Source: Oscillospiraceae bacterium
Lineage (GTDB): Bacteria > Bacillota > Clostridia > Oscillospirales > Ruminococcaceae
Assembly: GCA_004555865.1 (NCBI GenBank)
Contig: SFJO01000021.1
Span: forward strand, 1-49,908
Reading direction: 5' to 3'
DNA length: 49,908 bases
The notes below the pieces were generated by a model. The model searched no databases, was not told where the DNA came from, and was given only the letters and a program-made list of their open reading frames with translations. The translations under genes were made by a program, and so were the position numbers. Shown here piece after piece: positions 1 to 7,988 of the stretch (its first letter is position 1; each line of letters opens with the position of its first letter).

Positions 1-324
1 GGCGGCAACAACGGCGGCGGCAACGGCGGCGGCAACAATGGCGGCGGCGATAACGGCAACGGCACCGACCCCAACAATCCGGACGGCAAAGACCCGAATG
101 GCAATAATCCTGACGGGAATAATCCTGACGGAAACAACCCTGACGGAAACAACCCGGACGGGAATGGCCCGGATGGCAACAATCCGGACGGCAGCAAGTC
201 GAACACCCCCAAGACCGGCGACACACGTCTGATCTGGCTGGTCATTGCGCTGGCAGTGATCTTCGTGGCGACCTTTGCTGCGACCTACTACAACCGCAGG
301 AAGAACAAGCACCACGGCGCCTGA
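1..324 (+). CDS. LPXTG-like cell-wall-anchored repeat protein, 3' end only
   Basis: The reading frame is open from base 1 and lacks its start, so only the last 107 residues are seen. They begin with a Gly/Asn-rich run, then about seven pentapeptide units of the type N-N-P-D-G, then the sorting signal TPKTGD, a hydrophobic membrane segment (LIWLVIALAVIFVATFAA) and a basic tail (RRKNKHHGA). This is the standard C-terminal architecture of a protein that sortase covalently links to peptidoglycan; the repeats would be the wall-spanning stalk. A class B sortase gene follows 70 bp downstream, which suggests an enzyme-substrate pair. The function of the missing N-terminal part cannot be judged. Confidence 0.85.
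   Translation, partial: GGNNGGGNGGGNNGGGDNGNGTDPNNPDGKDPNGNNPDGNNPDGNNPDGNNPDGNGPDGNNPDGSKSNTPKTGDTRLIWLVIALAVIFVATFAATYYNRRKNKHHGA
70..200 (+). repeat. Short tandem repeat coding for NNPDG units
   Basis: A 15-bp period (AAC AAC CCT GAC GGA and close variants) is repeated about seven times inside the wall-anchored protein. The copies are near identical at DNA level between about 106 and 165, so slipped-strand changes in copy number and stalk length are plausible. Confidence 0.8.
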
Positions 325-343
325 TCTTCACTCTCATGCAGTT

Positions 344-377
344 AAAATGGGTAGCGTCAAATGACACTGCCCATTTT
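344..377 (+). terminator. Hairpin between wall protein and sortase
   Basis: AAAATGGG pairs with CCCATTTT, with a further GTCA/TGAC inner stem, followed by CTTATC. It would end or attenuate transcription from the wall-protein gene; the sortase RBS (AGGAG) follows directly. Confidence 0.5.
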
Positions 378-394
378 CTTATCAGGAGTTTTGT

Positions 395-1120
395 ATGAAA
401 AAAACCGTTCTCATCGTGATCCGCGTCGTCTGCATCGTCGGATTCTTGGTCTGCGTTGGCGTGCTCGGCTGGTACTGGCACAGTGACCGCAGCGACCGCG
501 CTGTCGCAGAGGCGCTCGCCGCCGCGCATGACGCAGCCAGTGCGGAGGCCATGGAGCAGGTGCGTGCAGTTGCCGCCGACAATACGGATACGATCGGCTG
601 GCTGCGGATCGACGGCACCAACATCAACAACGTCGTCATGTTTGCCCCCGACACGCCGGACAAGTACCTGCACATGGACTTCTACGGCAAGTGGTCGTAC
701 CGCGGCACGCTGTATGTCGCCGAAAACTGCGATGTGCGCACGGCGGACAACATCCTCATCTACGGGCACCACATGAAAGACGGCAGCATGTTCGGCTCCC
801 TGATCTCCTACAAGGATGCGGCATTTCGCGCTGCGCACCCGATCGTGCAGTTTGACACGCTCTACGCCTCCCATTCGTATGAGGTCGTGGCCGCGATCGA
901 AACGGAAATCCCCGCTGAGGGCTCTGACGCCTTCCGCTATTACGACTGCACCGGCACCGACCCGGAGCAGTTTGCGCAGTACCTCGCGTTTATCGAACAA
1001 AACCGGTGCTACGATACCGGCATCACGATACAACCCGGCGACCGGCTGCTCACACTGTCCACCTGCGCATACCACACTGCAAACGGCCGCTTTCTGGTCG
1101 TGGCGCGGCAGGTCGCCTGA
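395..1120 (+). CDS. srtB: Class B sortase
   Basis: This 241-residue protein is a membrane-bound cysteine transpeptidase that cuts a sorting signal and joins the substrate to the cell wall. Residues 5-28 form an uncleaved N-terminal signal anchor. The class B core is clear: catalytic His in ILIYGHHMKDGSMFG, catalytic Cys in TLSTC, and the conserved Arg in GRFLVVAR near the C-terminus. Length fits the family (about 220-260). An AGGAG ribosome site lies just upstream of the ATG. The preceding gene ends in a TPKTGD signal and is the obvious candidate substrate. Class B sortases in clostridia often use (S/N)PXTG-type signals, so this pairing is inferred. Confidence 0.92.
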   Translation: MKKTVLIVIRVVCIVGFLVCVGVLGWYWHSDRSDRAVAEALAAAHDAASAEAMEQVRAVAADNTDTIGWLRIDGTNINNVVMFAPDTPDKYLHMDFYGKWSYRGTLYVAENCDVRTADNILIYGHHMKDGSMFGSLISYKDAAFRAAHPIVQFDTLYASHSYEVVAAIETEIPAEGSDAFRYYDCTGTDPEQFAQYLAFIEQNRCYDTGITIQPGDRLLTLSTCAYHTANGRFLVVARQVA

Positions 1121-1136
1121 GGGAAAACCAAGATAC

Positions 1137-1171
1137 AAAAACCCCGCCATCCGATGGATGGCGGGGTTTTT
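1137..1171. terminator. Bidirectional Rho-independent terminator
   Basis: A perfect 16-bp stem with a GAT loop has a T run on both strands. It ends both the sortase transcript (+) and the infC-rpmI-rplT transcript (-). Confidence 0.93.
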
Positions 1172-1180
1172 GATACAGTC

Positions 1181-1534
1181 TTACAGGGCAGCCTTCGCCT
1201 GCTCGCACAGAGCGGTGAACGCAGCGGGATCATGGATCGCAGTCTCGGAGAGCATCTTGCGGTTCATGTCGATGCCGGCCAGCTTCAGGCCGTGCATAAA
1301 GGTGGAGTAATTCATGCCGTTGGCTTTGCAGCCGGCGCTGATACGGGTAATCCACAGCTGACGGAAGTCTCTCTTCTTCTGCTTGCGGCCGACGTAAGCA
1401 TAGCGGCCGGACTTCATCATCTGCTGGTTGGCCATCTTGTAGTGGCGGGACTTGTTGCCCCAGTAGCCCTTCGCAAGGCCGAGGATCTTTTTTCTATGTT
1501 TGCGCGTCATCATCGCGCCTTTGACTCTTGCCAT
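1181..1534 (-). CDS. rplT: 50S ribosomal protein L20
   Basis: The 117-residue product starts MARVKGAMMTRKHRKKILGL and keeps the basic N-terminal extension and the conserved GYWGNKSRHYK and ISAGCKANGM segments of L20. L20 binds 23S rRNA early in 50S assembly and in many bacteria represses its own operon through the infC leader. It is the last gene of infC-rpmI-rplT, with a GGAGG site before the ATG and the strong terminator after the stop. Confidence 0.98.
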   Translation of the reverse strand: MARVKGAMMTRKHRKKILGLAKGYWGNKSRHYKMANQQMMKSGRYAYVGRKQKKRDFRQLWITRISAGCKANGMNYSTFMHGLKLAGIDMNRKMLSETAIHDPAAFTALCEQAKAAL

Positions 1535-1564
1535 TGTTGTTTCCTCCTATCGTGCGGTCAATCC

Positions 1565-1762
1565 TTATTTATAAGGAATCATTTTTCTGATGGTCGCTTC
1601 GGTAGTCGCATCCGCATAAGTGGTGGAACGCAGACGACGGCAGCGCTTGGTATCCTTCTTGGTAAGAATGTGGCTCTTGAACGCGTGGGCACGCTTGACC
1701 TTGCCGTTCTTGGTGAGATTGAATCTCTTCTTCGCGCCACTGTGAGATTTCAGTTTGGGCAT
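1565..1762 (-). CDS. rpmI: 50S ribosomal protein L35
   Basis: The 65-residue product begins MPKLKSHSGAKKRF and is very basic, as expected for L35. The frame is open further upstream, but this ATG (complement of 1760-1762) has an AAGGAG site and gives the family's normal length. It sits between infC and rplT in the usual order. Confidence 0.97.
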   Translation of the reverse strand: MPKLKSHSGAKKRFNLTKNGKVKRAHAFKSHILTKKDTKRCRRLRSTTYADATTEATIRKMIPYK

Positions 1763-1787
1763 TGTATTTTCTCCTTCCTTGGTTTGC

Positions 1788-2321
<534 letters not shown>

Positions 2322-2503
2322 ACGAACACACCTCCATTGGTTGCATCGGGAGCGGTGGCTCCAGGAACAAAAAAGCACGGATGCAAGACACATCCGCGCG
2401 CATAAAACACACATACCTCCCGGACGGGAGCGGGTTTTATTGACCGCGGACCGCCTTTGCGGCCGGGTGAGGCTGCCCAGAGGGCGCCCACTTTGTTGTC
2501 AGC
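2322..2503 (-). ncRNA. Structured infC leader (L20-leader-like attenuator)
   Basis: Between the promoter and infC lies about 180 bases with several hairpins: a GGCCGC region, CTCCCG/CGGGAG, then a clear intrinsic terminator, then a GGAGC/GCTCC hairpin overlapping the approach to the RBS. Repeated GGAGC/GCTCC blocks could form alternative pairings. Firmicute infC operons are known to be controlled by an L20-binding leader with premature termination; placement here is by context and visible stems, not by a covariance search. Confidence 0.55.
2369..2399 (-). terminator. Attenuator terminator in infC leader
   Basis: On the minus strand GCGCGGATG pairs with CATCCGTGC (9 bp, one G-T) and is followed by TTTTTT. 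It lies upstream of infC, so it must be read through or melted for the operon to be expressed. Confidence 0.8.
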
Positions 2504-2509
2504 TTTTAT

Positions 2510-2538
2510 ACTATAGCAGTCCCAGCGCGATCTGTCAA
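2510..2538 (-). promoter_or_regulatory. infC operon promoter
   Basis: On the minus strand TTGACA (2533-2538) and TATAGT (2510-2515) are separated by exactly 17 bases, a near-consensus vegetative promoter about 180 bases upstream of infC. Confidence 0.88.
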
Positions 2539-2619
2539 GGGTTTTCTGCGTCGGGCATACAAAAACGCGTACTGAATCCCGCCTCCCGGGGACATACTCC
2601 CCCACGGAGGCGAAGCCAT

Positions 2620-3012
2620 ATGAAAGTACTCGAATACGGCGGTGTGTTCACCGCCGGCGGACTGGGCTACGGCGGGCTGGAGCTGCTCTGGCGCGGCCGG
2701 ACGCACTGGTCGATGCTGCTGTGCGGCGGCGTGTGCGCCGTGCTGATCTATCTGATCGCGGGGCGTGAGCGCACCGTGCTCTGGCGGCGCTGGACGCTGT
2801 GCGCGGCCGCCGTCACGACGGTGGAGTATTTCACCGGCGTGCTCGTCAACCTGCGCCTCGGCTGGAACGTCTGGAACTACGCAGACCGGCCGCTCAACGT
2901 CCTCGGGCAGATCTGCCCGCTGTATTCCCTGTTCTGGTTTGGGCTCTCCATCCCCGGCGTGTGGCTGGGGCGGACCGTGCGGCAAAAGCTCGCCGCCCGG
3001 CAGACTCAGTAA
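2620..3012 (+). CDS. Small membrane protein, putative ABC-transporter type IV (CmpB/PF06541-like)
   Basis: The 130-residue product has four hydrophobic segments and a central signature, WNVWNYADRPLNVLGQICPLYSLFW, read here in overlapping parts: aromatic-rich WNYADRP, then NVLGQICPLYS, then LFWFGLS. This resembles the PF06541 family of putative ABC-transporter type IV membrane proteins (established family, function unknown). ATG at 2620 follows an ACGGAGG site. The last seven bases overlap the convergent deoC stop. Function remains unassigned. Confidence 0.7.
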   Translation: MKVLEYGGVFTAGGLGYGGLELLWRGRTHWSMLLCGGVCAVLIYLIAGRERTVLWRRWTLCAAAVTTVEYFTGVLVNLRLGWNVWNYADRPLNVLGQICPLYSLFWFGLSIPGVWLGRTVRQKLAARQTQ

Positions 3013-3746
3013 GTGGTGTCCTGCTGTTCCGGCGTTTCCGGCTGGGCAGGTGCCTCCGGCTGCTGCGGCGCGGCCGCCGCCTCGGCGGCCTGCTGCTCCT
3101 GCGCCATGGCGATCTTCACAATGCGGCTGGTGCCGAGCCGATCTGCGCCGAGGCGGATAAACTCCTCCGCGTCGGCCAGGCTTGCGATGCCGCCGGCGGC
3201 CTTGACCTTCACGTGCGGCGGGCAGCAGGTGCGCAGCAGGCGCACATCGTCCGCCGTGGCGCCGCCGGTGGAAAAGCCGGTGGAAGTCTTGATATAGTCG
3301 GCCCCGCTGTCGGACACGATGCGGCAGAGCATGCGCTTTTCCTCCTCGGTCAGCAGGCAGCACTCAATGATGACCTTGAGGATGCGGCCGCGGCTGACCT
3401 CGCGCACGGCGCGGATATCGGCCGCGACATCGTCCCAGCAGCCGTCCTTGACCATGGCCAGGTTGATGACCATGTCCACCTCATCGGCACCGTTGCGGAT
3501 GGCCTCGGCCGCCTCGAACGCCTTGACGGCCGGTGTGTTATACCCGTTCGGGAAGCCGATGACCGTGCAGATGCGCAGGCGGTCGCCGACATATTTCTTC
3601 GCCCCGGCGACATGGCACGGCGGGATGCACACACTGGCGCAGCCGTAACGCATGCCCTGATCGCAGAGGGCGCGGATCTCCGCCGCAGTGGCATCCACGC
3701 GCAGGAGCGTATGGTCGCAGCGGGAAAGAATCTCTCGAAGTTCCAT
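3006..3746 (-). CDS. deoC: Deoxyribose-phosphate aldolase
   Basis: DeoC cleaves 2-deoxyribose 5-phosphate to glyceraldehyde 3-phosphate and acetaldehyde in deoxynucleoside salvage. The 246-residue protein has the class I aldolase barrel with CTVIGFPNG, the EVDMVINL acid motif, the Schiff-base Lys in DYIKTSTGF, and KVKAAGGI. ATG at 3746 is chosen because AAAGGA lies correctly before it; the longer frame start (3773) has no site. About 30 residues rich in Gln, Pro, Ala and Glu follow the barrel (AQEQQAAEAAAAPQQPEAP...), which ordinary DeoC lacks. It is transcribed alone from its own promoter. Confidence 0.93.
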   Translation of the reverse strand: MELREILSRCDHTLLRVDATAAEIRALCDQGMRYGCASVCIPPCHVAGAKKYVGDRLRICTVIGFPNGYNTPAVKAFEAAEAIRNGADEVDMVINLAMVKDGCWDDVAADIRAVREVSRGRILKVIIECCLLTEEEKRMLCRIVSDSGADYIKTSTGFSTGGATADDVRLLRTCCPPHVKVKAAGGIASLADAEEFIRLGADRLGTSRIVKIAMAQEQQAAEAAAAPQQPEAPAQPETPEQQDTTY

Positions 3747-3790
3747 AATCGTTCGTCCTTTCTGATGAGACACGAAAAATAGGTGCTCTT

Positions 3791-3819
3791 ATTATACCGC
3801 GTCCGGCCGCATTGCACAA
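3791..3819 (-). promoter_or_regulatory. deoC promoter
   Basis: On the minus strand TTGTGC (3814-3819) and TATAAT (3791-3796) are 17 bases apart, about 45 bases before the deoC start. Confidence 0.75.
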
Positions 3820-3879
3820 GACGCATATTTTCCGCCGCCGGCACATAGGCTGTGGTACTCAACAAGAGAGGTGCAGCAC

Positions 3880-4503
3880 ATGGACGAACTGGAACAAAAC
3901 AACTATGCCGAGCTCTGCGGCACGCTGGCGGCGCCGCCCGTGCTGTCGCACGAAAACCGGCAGGAACGCTTTTTCACCTTCCCGCTCGAGACACAGCGGC
4001 TGTCCGGCACGATCGACCGTGTAAATGTCGTCGTGCGCGAGCGGCTGCTGGCCGAGATGCCGCTGGAGGAATCGGCAAGGCTGTGCGTGATCGGCGATGT
4101 GCGCTCGTTCAACAACCGCCGCGGGCCGGGCGCGAAGCTGGTCATCACGGTGTTCGCGCGCGACATCTCGCTCAGCGACGAACCGTATGACCGCAACCTG
4201 ATCCTGCTCAGCGGTACGCTCTGCAAACCACCGAACCTGCGCACGACACCGATGGGGCGCGATATCTGCGACCTGATGCTGGCCGTGAACCGGCACTACG
4301 GCCGCAGCGACTACCTGCCGTGCATCACCTGGGGCGCGCGCGCATGCGAGACCGCACTCTGGGACGTGGGCACGCGCGTGTCCCTCGAAGGGCGGCTGCA
4401 AAGCCGCAGCTACATCAAGGTGCTGGACACCGGCGCTGTCGAGCGTACGGCGTTCGAGGTGTCCGTGCTCGACATCTGCCGGCTGTCGGCGCCGGACGAC
4501 TGA
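3880..4503 (+). CDS. SSB-like single-stranded DNA-binding protein with two OB folds
   Basis: The 207-residue protein reads as two OB-fold units: residues about 6-100 (YAELCGTLAAPP...VVVRERL...) and about 105-200 (NLILLSGTLCKPPNLRTTPMGRDICDLMLAVNRHY). The second matches the primosomal PriB/SSB pattern best. ATG at 3880 follows GAGAGGTG; a GTG at 3871 falls inside that site and is rejected. The acidic tip (SAPDD) is short and unlike the DDDIPF tail of a replicative SSB, so an accessory or recombination role is possible. It stands alone between divergent deoC and a hairpin. Confidence 0.75.
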   Translation: MDELEQNNYAELCGTLAAPPVLSHENRQERFFTFPLETQRLSGTIDRVNVVVRERLLAEMPLEESARLCVIGDVRSFNNRRGPGAKLVITVFARDISLSDEPYDRNLILLSGTLCKPPNLRTTPMGRDICDLMLAVNRHYGRSDYLPCITWGARACETALWDVGTRVSLEGRLQSRSYIKVLDTGAVERTAFEVSVLDICRLSAPDD

Positions 4504-4526
4504 ACGCACATACCGGCCAACAAAGC

Positions 4527-4554
4527 GCGCCCCGCAGATCTTTCTGCGGGGCGC
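4527..4554. terminator. Convergent-gene hairpin
   Basis: A perfect 12-bp GC-rich stem with a TCTT loop lies between the SSB-like gene (+) and the lipoprotein gene (-). T tracts are weak on both sides, so termination is likely but not certain. Confidence 0.6.
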
Positions 4555-4574
4555 GGGTCATTTCGTCAATTTGA

Positions 4575-5432
4575 TCATCCCGCGAGCGCGGACACGAGCA
4601 CTTCGAAGTCCTGCACGCTGCCGTCCGCCGCCGTGCCCTGCCCACGCAGGACATAGATCGGATAGAGCGCATAGTCGCCCTCGGCATTGAACCCGGCGTT
4701 CATGTAATACGCCTGCTCAAACCCTGTGATCGTGCAGTCTGTCAGCTCCTGCGCGATATTCGCCGAGAAGTCGTGCGCATCCAGCCGTGCCTGCACGGTC
4801 TTGGCGTCCGCCAGGCGGACGGTCCTGGTGCCGCCCATCTTGAGCGGGGCATACTGCTGCGTCAGTGCCGTCACATTGCCGTCCCTGTCAAAGGAAATGG
4901 AGATGTGGTACTGTCCATACACCATCCGGCCGTTGACCTCGGGCGTCACATCGACCGTTTTGCTGCTCACGTTCGTCTCATAGGTTGCGCTGCTGAAGAC
5001 GATCCGGGACGTGTCGGCGAGTTCCGGTTCAAACTTTTTCAGCCGCTCGCGCACGGTCTGCTCGAGCTGCGCGTCCGTCGGGAATTCGCTCAGGTCACCC
5101 TGCGTCAGCTCCTCGGTCGGCGTGTAGTACTGGATGTAGCCGGTCTGCGCATCATACGAGAGATGGCCCGCCAGCTGCGTCTGCATCGTGTCCGCGTCCA
5201 TATCCAGCAGCGCGGCCGCCAGTGCCATGGAATACGCCTTGTCCACATAGCTTTTGTAAACCGTATCCCTTCCCTTATCTGGGAGCGTGATCGTATCCGG
5301 CAGCGTGAGATCCAGCGTCGGTTCCATGCCCGTGGTCGCCAGCACCAGCTTGCTCTGCGCGCCGCAGGCACTCAGCGCCAGCAGCAGCGTCAGCACCGCC
5401 AGCAGCAGGCAGAGCCGTTTTCTTCGCGTCAT
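4575..5432 (-). CDS. Predicted lipoprotein of unknown function
   Basis: This 285-residue protein has a basic start (MTRRKR), a hydrophobic stretch and the lipobox LSAC at about residues 19-22, so it should be lipid-anchored on the outer face of the membrane. The remainder is soluble-looking, with a repeat of the phrase TVYKSYVDKAYSMALAAALL and a beta-rich second half (NGRMVYGQYHISISFDRDG). I do not recognise a domain. It is monocistronic, upstream of the VOC gene in the same direction, and separated from it by a terminator. Confidence 0.75.
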   Translation of the reverse strand: MTRRKRLCLLLAVLTLLLALSACGAQSKLVLATTGMEPTLDLTLPDTITLPDKGRDTVYKSYVDKAYSMALAAALLDMDADTMQTQLAGHLSYDAQTGYIQYYTPTEELTQGDLSEFPTDAQLEQTVRERLKKFEPELADTSRIVFSSATYETNVSSKTVDVTPEVNGRMVYGQYHISISFDRDGNVTALTQQYAPLKMGGTRTVRLADAKTVQARLDAHDFSANIAQELTDCTITGFEQAYYMNAGFNAEGDYALYPIYVLRGQGTAADGSVQDFEVLVSALAG

Positions 5433-5486
5433 ATTCGGTCGCTCCTTTCCAGATTTTCAGATGTTTTCCAACGCGCTTCCAAACTC

Positions 5487-5515
5487 AGGATGCCCATTTC
5501 CCAGATATTTGTCAA
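5487..5515 (-). promoter_or_regulatory. Weak promoter of the lipoprotein gene
   Basis: TTGACA (5510-5515, minus) is perfect; 17 bases on, CATCCT (5487-5492) is a poor -10. It lies about 55 bases before the start. Confidence 0.4.
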
Positions 5516-5527
5516 GTAAACGAAGTG

Positions 5528-5559
5528 TAAAAAACACAGGAGACGTCTTCCGTCTCCTG
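5528..5559 (-). terminator. Terminator after VOC gene
   Basis: On the minus strand CAGGAGACG pairs with CGTCTCCTG around a short loop, followed by TGTTTTTT. Confidence 0.85.
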
Positions 5560-5568
5560 CGTGGGGAT

Positions 5569-5934
5569 TCACTTTTCCGGCACGATCTCGATCCAGTACC
5601 CGTCGGGGTCCTCGATGAAGTAGATGCCCATGCCGGGGTTTTCAAAGCAGATGCAGCCCATGGCCGCGTGCTTTGCGTGCGCGGCGTCCATGTCCGGCAC
5701 GGAAAACGCGAGGTGGAACTCCCCCTCGCCGAGGTCATACGGCTGCGTGCGGTCACGCAGACCGGTCAGCTCGAGCTGAAACGGCGAGTGCCCGTCGCCC
5801 AGAAACACGAGCCGGAACGAACCGTCGGCCGCATCCTTCGTGCGCACAGGCTCCAGCCCGAGCGCGTCATGGTAAAACTGCACGCTTCGCTCGAGATCGA
5901 GGACATTGAAATTAAAGTGATTGAAGGTAAACAT
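5569..5934 (-). CDS. VOC-family (glyoxalase I-like) protein, copy 1
   Basis: The 121-residue product has two beta-alpha-beta-beta-beta units of the vicinal oxygen chelate fold: MFTFNHFNFNVLDLERSVQFY at the start and ENPGMGIYFIEDPDGYWIEI at the end. The metal ligands expected for glyoxalase I are visible (His in NHFNFNV, Glu in QLELT, His in EFHLAF, Glu in WIEI). This suggests lactoylglutathione lyase-like or other metal-dependent activity; many clostridia lack glutathione, so the substrate is open. A close relative lies at 29596-29958. Confidence 0.85.
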   Translation of the reverse strand: MFTFNHFNFNVLDLERSVQFYHDALGLEPVRTKDAADGSFRLVFLGDGHSPFQLELTGLRDRTQPYDLGEGEFHLAFSVPDMDAAHAKHAAMGCICFENPGMGIYFIEDPDGYWIEIVPEK

Positions 5935-5967
5935 ACCGCGCCTCCCAAATATATTCTGTCTGTCCCA

Positions 5968-5996
5968 AGTATAGCGGCTGCGGGGCGTGTTGTCAA
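5968..5996 (-). promoter_or_regulatory. Promoter of VOC copy 1
   Basis: TTGACA (5991-5996, minus) and TATACT (5968-5973) are 17 bases apart, with a GGGAGG site before the ATG. Confidence 0.85.
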
Positions 5997-6017
5997 ATCA
6001 AGGCCGCAAAAAAACAG

Positions 6018-6046
6018 TTGGAATTTCATGCCGGGCACGGTATAAT
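6018..6046 (+). promoter_or_regulatory. glgB operon promoter
   Basis: TTGGAA (6018-6023) and a perfect TATAAT (6041-6046) are separated by 17 bases, 34 bases before the glgB ATG. It is divergent from the VOC promoter. Confidence 0.85.
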
Positions 6047-6079
6047 GATCGTGCTAGACTGGGATATTGGAGGCGCGCC

Positions 6080-7975
6080 ATGGATAAGACAGAACGCGCG
6101 CCCGGCTCCCCCATGGAGCCGGAGCTGCAGGAATTTCATACCGGCGCGGCCGTGCACGCCTACCGCACGTTCGGCTGCCACGCGCTCCCCGGCGCGGCGG
6201 GGCACCGCTTCGCCGTCTGGGCGCCGCACGCACAGCGCGTCGCGCTCGTGGGCGACTTCAACGGCTGGGACACGGCGGCGGCGCCGATGGACCGCCTGCC
6301 GGACGGCACGTGGGTGCAGACCGTGGACGGTCTGCGCGACGGGGCGCTCTATAAATACGCCGTCACCGGCCCGGACGGCCAGACGGTGCTCAAAGCCGAC
6401 CCCTTCGCCGCGCACTGCGAGACCGGGCCCGCGACCGCATCCAAGGTCTGGACGCTCGATGGCTACGTCTGGCACGACCGGAGCTACCTGCGCCGCCGCG
6501 CCGCACGCGATGTATACCGCGCGCCGATGAGCATTTACGAGGTGCACCTCGGCTCCTGGCGCAGGCCGGAGACCGGCCTGCCGTGGTACCGCTCGATCGC
6601 AGACGAGCTGGCGGACTACTGCCGGACGATGCACTACACGCACGTGGAGCTGCTGCCCGTGACGGAATACCCCTACGAGGGCTCCTGGGGCTATCAGGTG
6701 ACCGGGTACTACGCCCCCACCAGCCGCTACGGCACGCCGCAGGACTTCATGTACTTTGTCGATACGCTCCACCGCGCCGGCATCGGCGTGATCATGGACT
6801 GGGTCCCGGCGCACTTTCCGAAGGACGCGCACGGGCTCGCGCGCTTTGACGGCACACGGCTCTACGAGTGCAAGGATGCGCGCATGGCCGAGCATCCGGA
6901 GTGGGGCACACTCATTTTCGACTATGAAATGCCGGAGGTGCAGAGCTTTCTTATCTCGTCGGCCATGTCGTTTTTCGACCGCTATCACATCGACGGCATC
7001 CGCGTGGACGCGGTGTCCTCGATGCTGTATCTCAACTACGCCCGGCGCGACGGCGAATGGACGCCGAACCGTGACGGCGGCAACATCAACCTCGGCGCGG
7101 TCGCCTTTCTGCAAAAGCTCAACACGGCCGTGCTCACGGCGTGGCCCGGCTGCGTGACGGTCGCGGAGGAATCCTCCGCCTACCCCAGCGTAACGAAGCC
7201 GCCCTACGACGGCGGTCTCGGCTTCAGCTTCAAGTGGGACATGGGCTTCATGCACGACACGCTCGACTATCTGGAGCTCGACCCCTACTTCCGCAAATAC
7301 CACCACGACAAGCTGACGTTCTCGATGATGTACGCCTTCTCCGAGAACTTCATCCTCGCGTTTTCGCACGACGAGGTCGTACACGGCAAGAAGTCGATGC
7401 TCGACAAGATGTATGGCACCTATGAGCAGAAGTTTGCCACCCTGCGCGCGCTCTACGGCTATCAGTTCGCGCACCCGGGCAAGAAGCTCACGTTCATGGG
7501 CTCGGAATTCGGCCAGTTCATCGAGTGGAACTACAAGCAGGGGCTCGACTGGCTGCTGCTCGACTACCCGATGCACAAAGCCATGCAGCGCTGGTGCAGC
7601 GCGCTCAACGCCTGCTACCGCAGCAGCCGCGCGCTCTGGGACATCGACGGCGGCTGGGACGGCTTCACGTGGCTGAACGTGGACGACGCCGAGCGCAGCG
7701 CCATCGCCTTCCTGCGCACGGCGCGCAACGGCCGCCGGGTCGTGTGCGTCTGCAACTTCACGCCCGTGCGCTATGACGATTTTGTCATTGGTCTGCCCAA
7801 GCGCGGCGTGCTGCGCGAGCTGCTGTCGAGCGACAGCGAGGAATTCGGCGGCTCCGGCGTGCACAACGCGCCCGAGATCCGCAGCGAGGACGTGCCCTTC
7901 GGCACACTCCCCTGCTCCGCGCGCGTGACGCTGCCGGAGCTTGCCACCGTATACTTCACCTTCACGACCCGGTAA
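6080..7975 (+). CDS. glgB: 1,4-alpha-glucan branching enzyme
   Basis: GlgB makes alpha-1,6 branches in glycogen. The 631-residue protein has an N-terminal CBM48 domain (RFAVWAPHAQRVALVGDFNGW), then a GH13 barrel. Catalytic features are present: nucleophile Asp310 in GIRVDAVSSM, the Glu363-Glu364 pair in TVAEESSAYP, and the third Asp in LAFSHDEVVHGKKS. The C-terminal all-beta domain ends normally. ATG at 6080 follows TTGGAGG; the frame's earlier start overlaps the promoter. Codons are strongly biased to ACG, GCG, CTC and CTG. It is the first gene of a glycogen operon; glgA-GH13 starts 13 bases after its stop. Confidence 0.97.
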   Translation: MDKTERAPGSPMEPELQEFHTGAAVHAYRTFGCHALPGAAGHRFAVWAPHAQRVALVGDFNGWDTAAAPMDRLPDGTWVQTVDGLRDGALYKYAVTGPDGQTVLKADPFAAHCETGPATASKVWTLDGYVWHDRSYLRRRAARDVYRAPMSIYEVHLGSWRRPETGLPWYRSIADELADYCRTMHYTHVELLPVTEYPYEGSWGYQVTGYYAPTSRYGTPQDFMYFVDTLHRAGIGVIMDWVPAHFPKDAHGLARFDGTRLYECKDARMAEHPEWGTLIFDYEMPEVQSFLISSAMSFFDRYHIDGIRVDAVSSMLYLNYARRDGEWTPNRDGGNINLGAVAFLQKLNTAVLTAWPGCVTVAEESSAYPSVTKPPYDGGLGFSFKWDMGFMHDTLDYLELDPYFRKYHHDKLTFSMMYAFSENFILAFSHDEVVHGKKSMLDKMYGTYEQKFATLRALYGYQFAHPGKKLTFMGSEFGQFIEWNYKQGLDWLLLDYPMHKAMQRWCSALNACYRSSRALWDIDGGWDGFTWLNVDDAERSAIAFLRTARNGRRVVCVCNFTPVRYDDFVIGLPKRGVLRELLSSDSEEFGGSGVHNAPEIRSEDVPFGTLPCSARVTLPELATVYFTFTTR

Positions 7976-7988
7976 AGGAGGAAACGCC

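Noticed and set aside
242..1150. Minus-strand 302-codon frame opposite the sortase
   Set aside because: The sortase on the plus strand has catalytic His, Cys and Arg motifs, signal anchor and RBS; the minus frame has none.
2506..3363. Minus-strand frame opposite the CmpB-like membrane protein
   Set aside because: Shadow of the plus-strand gene and of deoC in another frame; no start site and Arg/Gly-rich composition.
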